Positions 34,440 to 42,870 are shown, counted from the stretch's first letter. The stretch is 64,000 nt of DNA from Caldilineaceae bacterium (GCA_019637645.1 JAHBVH010000033.1:26760-90759), one strand, 5' to 3'. Notes: generated by a model not told the origin, from the sequence alone. A program made the numbers and translations.

Positions 34440-34891
34440 TGATGCAACAGGATGATCCGATCACTCCTACCGCGTATCGAACAGACCTGCTGCGCTATCC
34501 GCCTGAAAATGCGGCTGAGCCATCGATCGGCACCCTCTTTACGGATCTGACGGACGATATGGGAAAGCTCGTACGCCAAGAAATTGAGCTGGCGCGGGTA
34601 GAAACCATGCAGAAGGTCAAGCGTGCCACGCGGAGTGTCGTGATGATGGCGGCTGGTGGGCTGGTTGTCTATGCGGGAGTCATTACTTTATTGATCGCCG
34701 CTGCCATTGCCTTGGGCGCGCTTATGCCCTATTGGCTTTCTGCCCTGCTGGTCGGCGGCGTCGCCTTGATCGTCGGTGCTATTCTGATCAGCAGCGGTCG
34801 TAGTGCGCTTACCCATTTGACGGTAGTTCCCGAGAATACCGTAGAATCTATTAAAGAAGATGCCCGTTGGGCAAAGGAGCAGGTCTCATGA
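34436..34891 (+). CDS. Phage-holin-like/DUF1469 membrane protein (YqjE-like)
   Basis: ELARVETMQKVKRATRSVVMMAAGGLVVYAGVITLLIAAAIALG and two following hydrophobic segments (about 65-90, 98-120) are the pattern of the Actino/YqjE holin-superfamily proteins, which are chromosomal envelope-stress proteins rather than phage lysis factors. The start overlaps the stop of the upstream gene by 4 bases, with AAGGAGG as ribosome site; the stop overlaps the next start by 4 bases. Translation is therefore coupled across all three. Confidence 0.8.
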   Translation: MMMQQDDPITPTAYRTDLLRYPPENAAEPSIGTLFTDLTDDMGKLVRQEIELARVETMQKVKRATRSVVMMAAGGLVVYAGVITLLIAAAIALGALMPYWLSALLVGGVALIVGAILISSGRSALTHLTVVPENTVESIKEDARWAKEQVS

Positions 34892-36162
34892 CGAACCACG
34901 ATAACGAGTCGCCCGCGGCGATTAAAACCGATATTGAGCGGACGCGTCAGAACATGAGCCATAAGATTGACCAGATCCAGGCGCGCCTCCACCCTGATCA
35001 TCTAAAGGCCCAAGCCCAGGAAACCGTTCGTGATCTAGTGCGCGAAAGCACTGAATCACTCACGAGCTATCTGAGCGAAAATTCCAAAGAATTGGGCGCG
35101 AGCGTAGCACAGGCCATTAAAAGCAATCCGATTCCTGCTGCGCTGATTGGGGTCGGGATTGGTTGGCTCCTCATGGAAAACTATGGTGCTTCGCATCCCA
35201 ACCAGCCAGACTATCGCCGCGGCTCTTCAGGCTGGCCGCGCGACGATTGGCAGCCTAATGATCGTCCAGCGCAGGCATGGTACCCCGAAAGTGAAGCGCG
35301 TTACGCCGGTGCCAGTGCCAGTGCCTATGGGGCGCAATACCAAGACCAATCCCCCAGCCCATATCAGGGTCAATATCAGGGCGCTGGTGGGCAATACCAA
35401 AATGGCGGCTATGATCAGCCGCGCACCGCGCCCTATCGCACGGCCCAAGGTTATGGTGAGACCAGCCGTCCCAGCGCCCAAGCCAACTGGACACACGATG
35501 AGCCAACTGGTCTGCGTGAACAGGTTGGCGAAAAGGTTGAAGAGCTGCGCGAAGGAGTCCAGCACGTAGGCGAACAAGTGCGCGAGCAGGTTTCCCACGT
35601 AGGGGAACAAGTTGGTGAACAGGCTTCACAGCTAGGGGAACAGATGTCACACATGGGCGAACAAGCACAAGCGTATGCACGCCAGACCGGTCAACAACTC
35701 CAACGTAGTCTCGAGGATAACCCACTGGTCTTTGGCGGTGTGGCGCTTGCCATCGGTGCCTTGATTGGGCTGGCCTTGCCAGAGACGCGGCGAGAAAACC
35801 AGCTCATGGGCGAGTGGCGCGACGAGGTGGTCCATTCGGCCCAGAATGTGGCCCAGGACGCGGTGGAACGCGCCAAGCAAGTTGCCGAGGAAGTGCGTCC
35901 TCAGCTCGAACAGACGGCTCAGAAAGTCGTCTCTGACCTCAAACAGAGTGGTCAAGACGCCCTGGCCGAGGTCAAAGAGAGTGGCAAGGAAGCCTTGGAT
36001 GGTGTGAAACAAGCCGGCCGGGCAGCGCTTGATGAGACCAAACAGACGGGGCAAGCAGTTGCCAATCGTGCCCAGCAAGCAGCCAACGAAAGCGCCGAAA
36101 AGGTTAAGCAAGAGGCGGATCGTCTTGGGGAGAAAGCCAAGGCTGATCGCTCGAACGCTTGA
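34888..36162 (+). CDS. DUF3618 protein with LEA-like repeats
   Basis: The N-terminal 45 residues (IKTDIERTRQNMSHKIDQIQARL) are the DUF3618 domain. It is followed by a Tyr/Gln/Pro-rich linker (about 115-200), a repeated 7-11-residue block with VGEQV and HMGEQ (about 210-265), a hydrophobic helix NPLVFGGVALAIGALIGLALPE (about 280-300) and a C-terminal series of 11-mer amphipathic repeats (AKQVAEEVRPQLEQTAQKVV...). The start at 34888 has AAAGGAG 8 bases upstream. The tail resembles LEA or apolipoprotein helices and suggests membrane or protein protection during drying or stress. Confidence 0.75.
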   Translation: MTNHDNESPAAIKTDIERTRQNMSHKIDQIQARLHPDHLKAQAQETVRDLVRESTESLTSYLSENSKELGASVAQAIKSNPIPAALIGVGIGWLLMENYGASHPNQPDYRRGSSGWPRDDWQPNDRPAQAWYPESEARYAGASASAYGAQYQDQSPSPYQGQYQGAGGQYQNGGYDQPRTAPYRTAQGYGETSRPSAQANWTHDEPTGLREQVGEKVEELREGVQHVGEQVREQVSHVGEQVGEQASQLGEQMSHMGEQAQAYARQTGQQLQRSLEDNPLVFGGVALAIGALIGLALPETRRENQLMGEWRDEVVHSAQNVAQDAVERAKQVAEEVRPQLEQTAQKVVSDLKQSGQDALAEVKESGKEALDGVKQAGRAALDETKQTGQAVANRAQQAANESAEKVKQEADRLGEKAKADRSNA

Positions 36163-36178
36163 GAAGTAGAGCCTCATG

Positions 36179-36238
36179 GCTAGATGAAAAAGAGCGCTGT
36201 CGGATCTTCTTGGCCCACAGCGCTCTTTTTCATCTAGC
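36179..36238 (+). terminator. Strong terminator after the DUF3618 gene
   Basis: A 22-bp perfect stem (GCTAGATGAAAAAGAGCGCTGT with its complement) with a 16-base loop, 16 bases after the stop. Both arms hold a run of five A or T, so it can work in both directions. Two smaller GC hairpins follow at 36291-36345 next to the stop of the leftward receiver gene. Confidence 0.85.
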
Positions 36239-36345
36239 GCGTCCACCCTGTGGACCCTCGCAGGCACACGGACACCGAACGACGCCCACGCAAGCCCGCT
36301 TGCGCGGGGCTTCTTCGGCCAGCCCCAGCGCTTCAGCGCAGCTTC

Positions 36346-36798
36346 TTAGAGTGACTTGCATAAGTAACAGGGCGCGCTACAGGCATGCTGTAGACCGCTG
36401 CTGACAAAAGTCTCTCCTTGGTGTACTACCCGCACCGCGTAGGCCAGATCTTGATGTAGCGTGGCGGTCGTGATATAGCCCTTCGCACCGTATTTCAGCA
36501 CCCGCTGTACAACCGTTGGCTGGCGACAATGGGAAAAGAGCAGTACATGATCAACGAGTCTATCTTGTTGTAGTCGGTGCGCGGTGCGCAAGCTATTCAG
36601 ACCCGGGGTCAAGAGATTCATAATCACGATGGTCGGTCTTTGGCGTTGCACCAAAGCGAGTGCCTGTAGGCCATCGCCTGTCTCGGCCACAATGCTCATT
36701 TCTGGCTCACTGGCTAAAAGATAAGCAAGGGTCTGACGCATCAGCGTATGCGGCTCTACAATCAATGCGCGAATTGTTCTAACATCATCCGTTGGCAT
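36346..36798 (-). CDS. Stand-alone receiver domain lacking its phospho-acceptor Asp
   Basis: NarL-type REC domain of 150 residues: IRALIVEPHTLMRQTLAYLLASEPEMSIVAETGDG ... LKYGAKGYITTATLHQDLAYAVRVVHQGETFVSSG. The phosphorylated Asp is replaced by Asn61 (IVIMNLLTPG) and the acidic pair near residue 15 is reduced to one Glu; the lysine of KGYI (106) is kept. There is no HTH output domain; the gene ends with a Cys-rich tail (ACSAPCYLCKSL). TAGGAGCAATTCC supports the start at 36798. It is probably not controlled by ordinary phosphotransfer. Confidence 0.8.
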   Translation of the reverse strand: MPTDDVRTIRALIVEPHTLMRQTLAYLLASEPEMSIVAETGDGLQALALVQRQRPTIVIMNLLTPGLNSLRTAHRLQQDRLVDHVLLFSHCRQPTVVQRVLKYGAKGYITTATLHQDLAYAVRVVHQGETFVSSGLQHACSAPCYLCKSL

Positions 36799-37110
36799 GG
36801 AATTGCTCCTATCTGCCGGATTATAACAAGAACTTTGCGCCAAGCATTGATCGTTTTGAAGGTGACAAACCGGTTACCTGGTGCTTTCATTCAAGCAAAT
36901 TTATCGACTTGATCAGTGTACAGATTACTTTACTAATGGTCAATAGGGGCTTTCCCCCGTTTTTGCCTAGATGATCCCTACTCGCTATGGCAATAGCGAA
37001 TCGAAAATGGCAAACGAGCCGCCGATGGCTCCCAGCGCTAATCCACGGCGCGCAATCCGCCCACTTGGGAAATCCGGGCTAATTTGATTTTCTCTAGAGT
37101 CAGGCCATCT

Positions 37111-38319
37111 TTAGGCAACCGGCTGGATGCCGACATAGCGGGAGCGTGGGCGGATAATTTGGTTCAGGGCATATTGCTCGACAATATGGCCGATCCAGCC
37201 CGCTGTGCGGCCAAGCGCAAAGAGGACAAAAGCGGCATGCGGTGGTAATGCCAATGTTTGTGCCAACACCGCCAAGCCAAAGTCAATATTGGGCGACAAT
37301 TGCATAATATGGCCCGCGGTCTCTGTTACAGCCGTGGCCACCGCCAAGATCGGCGCATGGGGGCGCACACGATGGGCTAATTCCAACAAGAGTTGTCCGC
37401 GCGGATCGCCTGCCGGGTAGAGCGGATGACCAAAGCCGGGCACTGTTTCACCACGGCGCAGATAATCGCGTACCGCACGTTGTGGATCGGCGGCGGCGGC
37501 TTCGAGAAAGGCCGTGACGCGCTCGCTGGCCCCGCCATGCTTGTAGCCTTGCAAGGCGGCAAGCGCCGCAATGACCGCGGCATAGGGCGTTGAGCCAGCG
37601 GAAGCCACACAGCGTGCTGTGAACGAGGAGATGTTCAACTCATGATCAGCGCAGAGGATCAATATGCTATCGAGCAGGGCTGCTACCTCTGGCGCTTGGG
37701 GCGACCAAGCCTGTTGTAAGCGTTCGGCGATCCGCCCCGTTGGTTGGCGGCCCGTGACCGCACCAGTCATCAGGTGGAGAATCCGCACCCCTGTGCGCAT
37801 CACTGCCGTTGCTTCATAATGATAGGCCGCCAGATCTGCCGTGGCTGCGCTCAACAAGATCTGTTGGAAAGTCTCTGCTACGGTGGAATGTTCAGCCAAG
37901 CGCATTCCGATCTCTGGCGGCAGCGACAGGGCTGACTCTGCCTGAAACAACTGCGGATCGACAAAATCGCCTGTCCACAACAACGTGGCAACTTCTTCAA
38001 AGTGTCGATGTTGCGCCAATTCAACCGCACGGTAGCCACGATAGTAACATTGACCGTCGGCAATCAAGGTAATCGCTGATTCCAACACCGGATCGCCAAA
38101 GTGGAGTGCCGTGGCCGCGGCCTGCGCTGGATTACGCCGCCGTTCACGCCGCTGTCGGAGGGTGTTCACATCTTCGGTACGGTAGCGCCGTTCACGACTC
38201 TTCCCCCCCGTCTCCTCCGAACGAATCAAGCCGCGGCTGACGTAGGAATAGAGGGTGGCTTTGGTAATGCCGAGTGCGGTGATCACTTCATCCGCCGATA
38301 GATAATGTTTATTGGTCAT
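37111..38319 (-). CDS. Citrate synthase-like protein with N-terminal HTH domain
   Basis: Residues 1-60 form a MerR-like helix-turn-helix (YLSADEVITALGITKATLYSYVSRGLIRSEE, RYRTEDVNTLRQRRERRR). The rest is citrate synthase, with catalytic residues in LNISSFTARCVAS, GYKHGGASERV, VPGFGHPLYPAGDPRG and SPNIDFGLAVL. Such fusions are known in Gram-positive and Chloroflexota genomes and may sense acetyl-CoA or oxaloacetate; activity is not certain. There is no ribosome site before the ATG at 38319, so it may be leaderless. It is divergent from a second citrate synthase gene, with operator-like repeats in between. Confidence 0.85.
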   Translation of the reverse strand: MTNKHYLSADEVITALGITKATLYSYVSRGLIRSEETGGKSRERRYRTEDVNTLRQRRERRRNPAQAAATALHFGDPVLESAITLIADGQCYYRGYRAVELAQHRHFEEVATLLWTGDFVDPQLFQAESALSLPPEIGMRLAEHSTVAETFQQILLSAATADLAAYHYEATAVMRTGVRILHLMTGAVTGRQPTGRIAERLQQAWSPQAPEVAALLDSILILCADHELNISSFTARCVASAGSTPYAAVIAALAALQGYKHGGASERVTAFLEAAAADPQRAVRDYLRRGETVPGFGHPLYPAGDPRGQLLLELAHRVRPHAPILAVATAVTETAGHIMQLSPNIDFGLAVLAQTLALPPHAAFVLFALGRTAGWIGHIVEQYALNQIIRPRSRYVGIQPVA

Positions 38320-38325
38320 GATAGA

Positions 38326-38371
38326 TTGATTTGAAAATCAAGATTGACAACGTTGATTTTTGTAGTATGAT
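38326..38371 (+). promoter_or_regulatory. Promoter overlapped by AATCAA/TTGATT operator candidates
   Basis: TTGACA (38344-38349), 16-base spacer, TATGAT (38366-38371). Overlapping it are TTGATTT-GA-AAATCAA (38326-38341, 7-bp arms) and another TTGATT at 38353-38358. The array begins seven bases from the start of the HTH-citrate synthase, so autoregulation is plausible. Confidence 0.55.
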
Positions 38372-38484
38372 ACCACTATTAAACCGAAAGAGCTAGTTCC
38401 GTATGGGGCGGGCTCCATGGCCCCGTGCACTTCTCCTGTGCCACGGTAAACCAAAAGCATAGCGTAGACCTATACGGTTAGTTA

Positions 38485-38573
38485 AATAGAAGTTACGCAC
38501 TTGGGCCAGACCTGACAGGTTTAACAAACCTCTCAGGTCTCTGGTCACGTTGATCAAGTGCGTAACTTCTATT
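38485..38573. repeat. Nested palindromic element with 19-bp terminal inverted repeats
   Basis: The termini AATAGAAGTTACGCACTTG and its exact complement enclose an inner CCTGACAGG-family palindrome (ACCTGACAGGTTT...AAACCTCTCAGGT). Total length 89 bases. No target-site duplication is clear. It resembles a small non-autonomous element. Confidence 0.85.
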
Positions 38574-38618
38574 AAAATGACGATTTAGCGAAAATGACGA
38601 TTTAGCGAAAATGACGAT
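38574..38618. repeat. 17-bp tandem repeat before the citrate synthase gene
   Basis: AAAATGACGATTTAGCG occurs twice in full (38574, 38591) and partly a third time. It ends 14 bases before the ATG at 38633, next to the ribosome site. Confidence 0.8.
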
Positions 38619-38632
38619 AGAGGAGTAGAGGA

Positions 38633-39784
38633 ATGACAGTCACCAACGCTGCCGAACGCCCTAGCGAATCAACCAATGCCTTTAAGCCGGGCTTAGAAGG
38701 GGTGGTTGCTGCGGAAACCAAACTCAGCCATGTGGATGGGCAAAAGGGTGAATTGATTATTGGCGGCTTCCCGTTGGAAGAGTTAGCCGGGGATGCCACC
38801 TTTGAAGAAACGGTTTTTCTGCTTTGGCATGGCGATCTGCCGGATCCGCAAGCCCTAGCCGCGTTTCGACAACAATTGGCCGGGTTGCGCACAGTACCAC
38901 CGGCACTTGTGGCGTTGTTAACTGCCGCGGCGCAACAGCGCGTACCCACCATGACGGCGCTCCGTATGGCGGCTGGCGCTTTGGACATTGACAGCCAAGC
39001 CGACGAACCCGGCCTAGCCCAAGCGGCGCGGCTCCTGGCGCGATTGCCCACCATTGTCGCCACCTATTGGCGTTTGCTACAGGGACAGACGCCGCTTGCG
39101 CCTGACCCAACGCTCAGCCATGCGGCGAACTATCTCTATCTGCTCACGGGCACGCCGCCAACCGCGGCCCAGGTGCGCGGGATGGAAACCTACTTGAATA
39201 CGGTAGTCGATCATGGGCTCAATGCCTCGACCTTTGCGGCGCGGGTGATCATCGCCACCGATACCGATCTGACCTCGGCGTTGGTCGGCGCGATTGGCGC
39301 GCTCAAGGGGCCGCTCCATGGTGGCGCGCCCGGGCCAGCGCTAGATATGGTCTTTGAGATTGGCGAAGCGAGTCGTGCCGAAGCCTATCTGCGGGCCAAA
39401 TTAGAACGTGGGGAACGGTTAATGGGCTTTGGGCATCGGATCTATAAAGTGCGCGACCCGCGCGCCGAGATGCTCAGCCGTGCCGCCGAAAAGATGTTTA
39501 GCGCCGGTGGGGGCGATCTAGAACTTTATACCTTGGCTAAAACCGTCGAGCAGACCGCTGTTGCGCTCCTGGCGGAATATAAACCAGGCCGCAATTTGCA
39601 GACCAATGTTGAATTTTATACCGCGCTGCTGTTGCATGGTCTGGGCTTGGATACGGATCTCTTTACGCCTACCTTTGCCATTAGCCGCGCGGCGGGTTGG
39701 CTGGCCCATTGTTTTGAACAACAAGCCACGGGCCGCCTCATCCGCCCTCAATCGCGCTATATCGGTCCAATCCGCCATCGCTAA
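38633..39784 (+). CDS. Citrate synthase (or 2-methylcitrate synthase)
   Basis: Condenses acetyl-CoA (or propionyl-CoA) with oxaloacetate. Catalytic His regions are DHGLNASTFAARV and LKGPLHGGAPG, with MGFGHRIYKVRDPRA. The usual catalytic Asp in PNVDFY is Glu here (TNVEFYTALLLHG), a conservative variant seen in some relatives. 383 residues is normal for the short form. GAGGAGTAGAGGA upstream supports the ATG. A neighbouring HTH-fused paralogue diverges from the same regulatory region. Confidence 0.9.
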   Translation: MTVTNAAERPSESTNAFKPGLEGVVAAETKLSHVDGQKGELIIGGFPLEELAGDATFEETVFLLWHGDLPDPQALAAFRQQLAGLRTVPPALVALLTAAAQQRVPTMTALRMAAGALDIDSQADEPGLAQAARLLARLPTIVATYWRLLQGQTPLAPDPTLSHAANYLYLLTGTPPTAAQVRGMETYLNTVVDHGLNASTFAARVIIATDTDLTSALVGAIGALKGPLHGGAPGPALDMVFEIGEASRAEAYLRAKLERGERLMGFGHRIYKVRDPRAEMLSRAAEKMFSAGGGDLELYTLAKTVEQTAVALLAEYKPGRNLQTNVEFYTALLLHGLGLDTDLFTPTFAISRAAGWLAHCFEQQATGRLIRPQSRYIGPIRHR

Positions 39785-39795
39785 CGGCGGTCTCC

Positions 39796-39845
39796 ACTTT
39801 ATGCAAGAGCGCGTTAGGAACACCTAACGCGCTCTTGCATAAAGT
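39796..39845. terminator. 23-bp perfect hairpin after citrate synthase
   Basis: Arms 39796-39818 and 39823-39845 are perfect complements with loop AACA. It lies 11 bases after the stop. No T run, so termination strength is unknown. Confidence 0.65.
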
Positions 39846-39853
39846 CAGCTGCC

Positions 39854-40022
39854 CTATCCCATCAAGGTTGCTACGGCCCCGGCTGGATCTTGGATCACGG
39901 CGTAGCGTTGGCTGTCGCCGGTGGGCCATCACAAAATCCTCATAATCATCGACGGCAAGGGGTTCGGCTTGCCAACCCACCACTTGGCGGTAAAAGTCGC
40001 GAATCTGTTTCGTCAAGCCCAT
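39854..40022 (-). pseudogene. VOC (glyoxalase-like) gene remnant
   Basis: From 40022 leftward one frame reads MGLTKQIRDFYRQVVGWQ and DDYEDFVMA, the usual start of a VOC-fold protein. The text then switches frame: the next stretch in another frame reads TGDSQRYAVIQDPAGAVATLMG followed by a stop at 39854. That is the normal C-terminus. The centre of the protein (roughly 60-70 codons) is missing, so an internal deletion has joined the two ends out of frame. The fragments are too short to be functional. Confidence 0.65.
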
Positions 40023-40050
40023 ATGATATACTAGCAATGACGGAAATCAG

Positions 40051-41478
40051 TTGTTATCGTCAATGTCGTTTCTGTTCTCACCTATGGCTACTAACGATCC
40101 ACCTGTCTCTACGCCACGCTTGTCGTCCCCACAAATGCCGCCTGGCCCGGCTGGTTGGCCGCTGGTGGGGAGTATTTTTCGGCTGAATCCCAAGCAGAAT
40201 ATCCTCTTTAACTTTATCGATCTTTGGCGCGAATTTGGCGATCTCTGTCATGTCAAGCTGGGGCCGGTTCATCTCTATCTTGTTGTCAAGCCAGAGCATG
40301 TACACCATGTCTTGGTGGGCAACCCCGAGAATTACATCAAAGGCAATGGTTACAATGGCTTTCGCCTGTTGGTGGGGCAGGGGTTGGTCACCAGTGATGG
40401 GGCCTTGTGGCGACAACAGCGCCGTTTGATGCAACCCTCTTTCACCCCGCGCGCCACAGCCCAATTTGTGGATCAGATGGTGGCGGCCATTGAGCGGGTC
40501 GCCGAGCGCTGGCAAATCGCGGCCCAAACCGGGCAGCCACTTCATATGGATGATGAGATGGCCCAGTTGACCATGAGCGTCATCAGCCAAACCATCTTTG
40601 GCGTGGATCTGGGCAGCGAAGCGGCGGCGGTCAGTCAGGCTTTTCATGAAGCCTTTGCCTTTGTCACCGCCCGCACGATGAGCGCGTTTGCTTCCCCCTT
40701 GGCCTGGCCGCTGCCCAGTCATCGCCGCTTTCGACGCAACCGCCGCGTGATCGATCACTTTGTGCAGGAACAGATTACGCGCGGGCGGCAGCGTAACGAC
40801 CAAGATAGTTTACTAGCCTTGCTCTTACAAGCCACGGATGAAGAGACCGGAGAACGAATGCGCGATGAGCAGGTGCGCGATGAGGTGGTGACGCTCTTTC
40901 TGGCTGGCTTTGAGACGACGGCGCGTTCATTGACTTGGGGCTGGTATTTGCTCAGTCAACATCCCGCTGTGATGACGCGGTTGGAAGCCGAAGTGGATGC
41001 CGTGTTGGGCCAACGCTCGCCGACGTTGGCTGATCTCGCGGCGTTACCCTATACGCGCCAAGTTGTTGACGAAGTTTTACGCCTCTATCCACCGGCTGGT
41101 CTGTTGGCGCGCCAAGTCGTTGCCGACGATCTCATTGAGGACTATCGGATTCAAGGCAATTCAATCGTCATGTTGATGCCCTTTATGACCCATCGTTATC
41201 CGGGCGTGTGGAAAAACCCCGCAGAATTTGATCCCACCCGCTTTGCTCCCGCCTGCGCTGTGCAACGTCCCAAATCGGCCTATATCCCTTTTTCTGGGGG
41301 GGCGCGTATCTGTTTAGGCAATCACTTTGCCTTGACCGAAATGGTCTTTACCTTTGCTCGGCTCATGGCCCAATTTCGACTCCAACGCACTACCGAGACC
41401 CCCATCGGTTATGGCTTTCAAGGCTCCATCTGCCCCACCGCGCCGTTGTGGATGACAGTCCAGCCGCGTGTACAATAA
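40051..41478 (+). CDS. Cytochrome P450
   Basis: Heme-thiolate monooxygenase. The proline-rich start (MPPGPAGWPLVGSIFRL), I-helix oxygen-binding AGFETTARSL, ExxR in EVLRLYPPAG and heme loop FSGGARICLGN with Cys421 are all present. There is no membrane anchor, so it is soluble. It is of the CYP102/CYP4-like bacterial type rather than the typical CYP1xx class. The first ATG (40051) has no ribosome site; 40063 or 40084 are possible. No ferredoxin or reductase gene is adjacent. Confidence 0.9.
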   Translation: MLSSMSFLFSPMATNDPPVSTPRLSSPQMPPGPAGWPLVGSIFRLNPKQNILFNFIDLWREFGDLCHVKLGPVHLYLVVKPEHVHHVLVGNPENYIKGNGYNGFRLLVGQGLVTSDGALWRQQRRLMQPSFTPRATAQFVDQMVAAIERVAERWQIAAQTGQPLHMDDEMAQLTMSVISQTIFGVDLGSEAAAVSQAFHEAFAFVTARTMSAFASPLAWPLPSHRRFRRNRRVIDHFVQEQITRGRQRNDQDSLLALLLQATDEETGERMRDEQVRDEVVTLFLAGFETTARSLTWGWYLLSQHPAVMTRLEAEVDAVLGQRSPTLADLAALPYTRQVVDEVLRLYPPAGLLARQVVADDLIEDYRIQGNSIVMLMPFMTHRYPGVWKNPAEFDPTRFAPACAVQRPKSAYIPFSGGARICLGNHFALTEMVFTFARLMAQFRLQRTTETPIGYGFQGSICPTAPLWMTVQPRVQ

Positions 41479-41604
41479 ATAGGGCAGAGCAGAGGGCCTG
41501 ACCGCGTAGATGCGCTCAACATCATGCGCTCAAAGGGCGAACCTATCCGCCGTAATAACCCACCATTTATCACGCTCCCCTAGAAACACTCAGGATGATC
41601 CGAT

Positions 41605-41826
41605 ATGACCTCATCGATTCCAGCGATTACCTCCATCATCTCGACTACCTCGGCCAATCCACAGCGTGATTATCAGATTACTTGGCTAGCCACCTTTCTC
41701 TTTTTTGTTGCCTATTATGCTTTGATTGCTCCCTTGCCGCGCTATCTCACGGGGCTGGGGTTGCCTGATTGGCTGGTTAGGCGACCAAGCCCGGAAAGGG
41801 TACAATGTTTTCTAGGAAACTTTTAG
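41605..41826 (+). pseudogene. N-terminal remnant of an MFS-type transporter
   Basis: The 73-residue frame reads like the first helix of a major-facilitator protein (WLATFLFFVAYYALIAPLP, then YLTGLGLPDWLV) and stops abruptly at an unrelated VRRPSPERVQCF. The remaining eleven helices are absent. It is the 5' end of a deleted gene. Together with the VOC remnant it brackets the P450, so this stretch has lost genes. Confidence 0.6.
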
Positions 41827-41850
41827 CTGTTATCGCCAAACTAGAACGGG

Positions 41851-42786
41851 ATGCCCATGGCCCCAAAACCAGTAATTTTTGCCCAGCCACCGGTGGCACA
41901 TATTGATGAACCGGACACCGTCAACGCTCTATTGAATGCCTTGCGGACTTTGCATGGCCCGCCCTATGAATTTGCCGTGGGCCGGTGGGCCGGTGAGGTA
42001 CGCATGGTCGCGCCCATGGGCAGAACTCTCTATCGGTTTCTGCTTCAAACCAGCACCGCGATGCTCCTTTTGCAAGCCGGTGATCGCGTGCGCGGTGCAA
42101 CCGGGGGCCTGCCACTTGAGCCGATTGATGAAAGCGTAGCCCAAGTGACAGCGGCCCATGCTGCACCCTTGTGGCCGGGAGATGTGATCACGGCCACGAG
42201 CGAGCCAGTCATTTTGCAGGGGAGTGGTGTCTATTTTGATGTGATCGCCGAAACCACGGCGTACCCAACGCCCCGTGCGGTTTTTCTGCGGAAGCTGCCG
42301 GATCATCCAGGCGGGTGTGCGGCCTATCCTGGTGCTTTTCGGCGCGAGGCCCTGCCGCCGGTGCGCCCGCCGTCCGCCGCACCGGATCGCTGTGGGGTGA
42401 ATCGGGTGAATGAACATACCCTCGACATGCGGCTGGATCGCCAGCCGTCGCCGATTGCGCACTACCATGGTCCGTTGCCCTTGGCCGACGGTACTTTGGT
42501 CAACCACAGTGAGATTGCCCTGGTGCTACCTCGCGCCGTCTATGGGCTGCCCGAGGTAGCGCAGCCCGATGCTGGCCAGGTGCGTATCTATCGCCGCCCA
42601 GCCGAAGACCCAACCGACACTGTGGTCATTCCGGTGCGGCCCGGCTCGCTGGTGGTGACACCGGCCACGCCGTTCCAGACCATGGGCCACTGTTTTGAAA
42701 ATTGTTTCGCACTATTGGTGGCGATTCCGGGCTTTGTGGCACCCTATCAGCCCATTGGTGCAGAAACCAAAACTGCCCGGCGCTGA
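41851..42786 (+). CDS. Unrecognised protein, possibly a bicupin
   Basis: I cannot place this 311-residue protein. It has no signal or membrane segment. The second half (from about 195) has beta-rich motifs with His (SPIAHYHGPLPLADGTLV, VYGLPEV...VRIYRRP, PVRPGSLVVTPATPFQTMGHCFENCFALLVAIPGF) that read like a cupin barrel; the first half is also strand-rich. A metal-dependent enzyme or sugar isomerase is possible. It is followed by a strong shared terminator. Confidence 0.45.
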   Translation: MPMAPKPVIFAQPPVAHIDEPDTVNALLNALRTLHGPPYEFAVGRWAGEVRMVAPMGRTLYRFLLQTSTAMLLLQAGDRVRGATGGLPLEPIDESVAQVTAAHAAPLWPGDVITATSEPVILQGSGVYFDVIAETTAYPTPRAVFLRKLPDHPGGCAAYPGAFRREALPPVRPPSAAPDRCGVNRVNEHTLDMRLDRQPSPIAHYHGPLPLADGTLVNHSEIALVLPRAVYGLPEVAQPDAGQVRIYRRPAEDPTDTVVIPVRPGSLVVTPATPFQTMGHCFENCFALLVAIPGFVAPYQPIGAETKTARR

Positions 42787-42789
42787 ATC

Positions 42790-42841
42790 ACCGGGCTAGG
42801 GAACAACGTCCGCACAAGCGGGCGTTGTTCCCTAGCCCGGT
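42790..42841. terminator. 24-bp hairpin between convergent genes
   Basis: Arms 42790-42813 and 42818-42841 pair throughout with one G-U, loop ACAA. It lies just after the stop of the rightward gene and 29 bases before the stop of the leftward cupin gene, so it can end both transcripts. Confidence 0.75.
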
Positions 42842-42870
42842 CCCTTTAGGTCAGGGCGTTCTTCGTACCC

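Larger units (their letters stand above)
38320..38632. other. 313-base divergent regulatory region of the citrate synthases
   Basis: Holds a near-consensus promoter pointing right, overlapping AATCAA/TTGATT repeats, a palindromic repeat element (38485-38573) and two and a half copies of a 17-base tandem repeat just before the rightward gene. No gene. Confidence 0.6.

Noticed and set aside
36291..36345. GC-rich hairpins as a separate mobile repeat
   Set aside because: They are short, lie next to the stop of the receiver gene and are best read as part of its transcript end.
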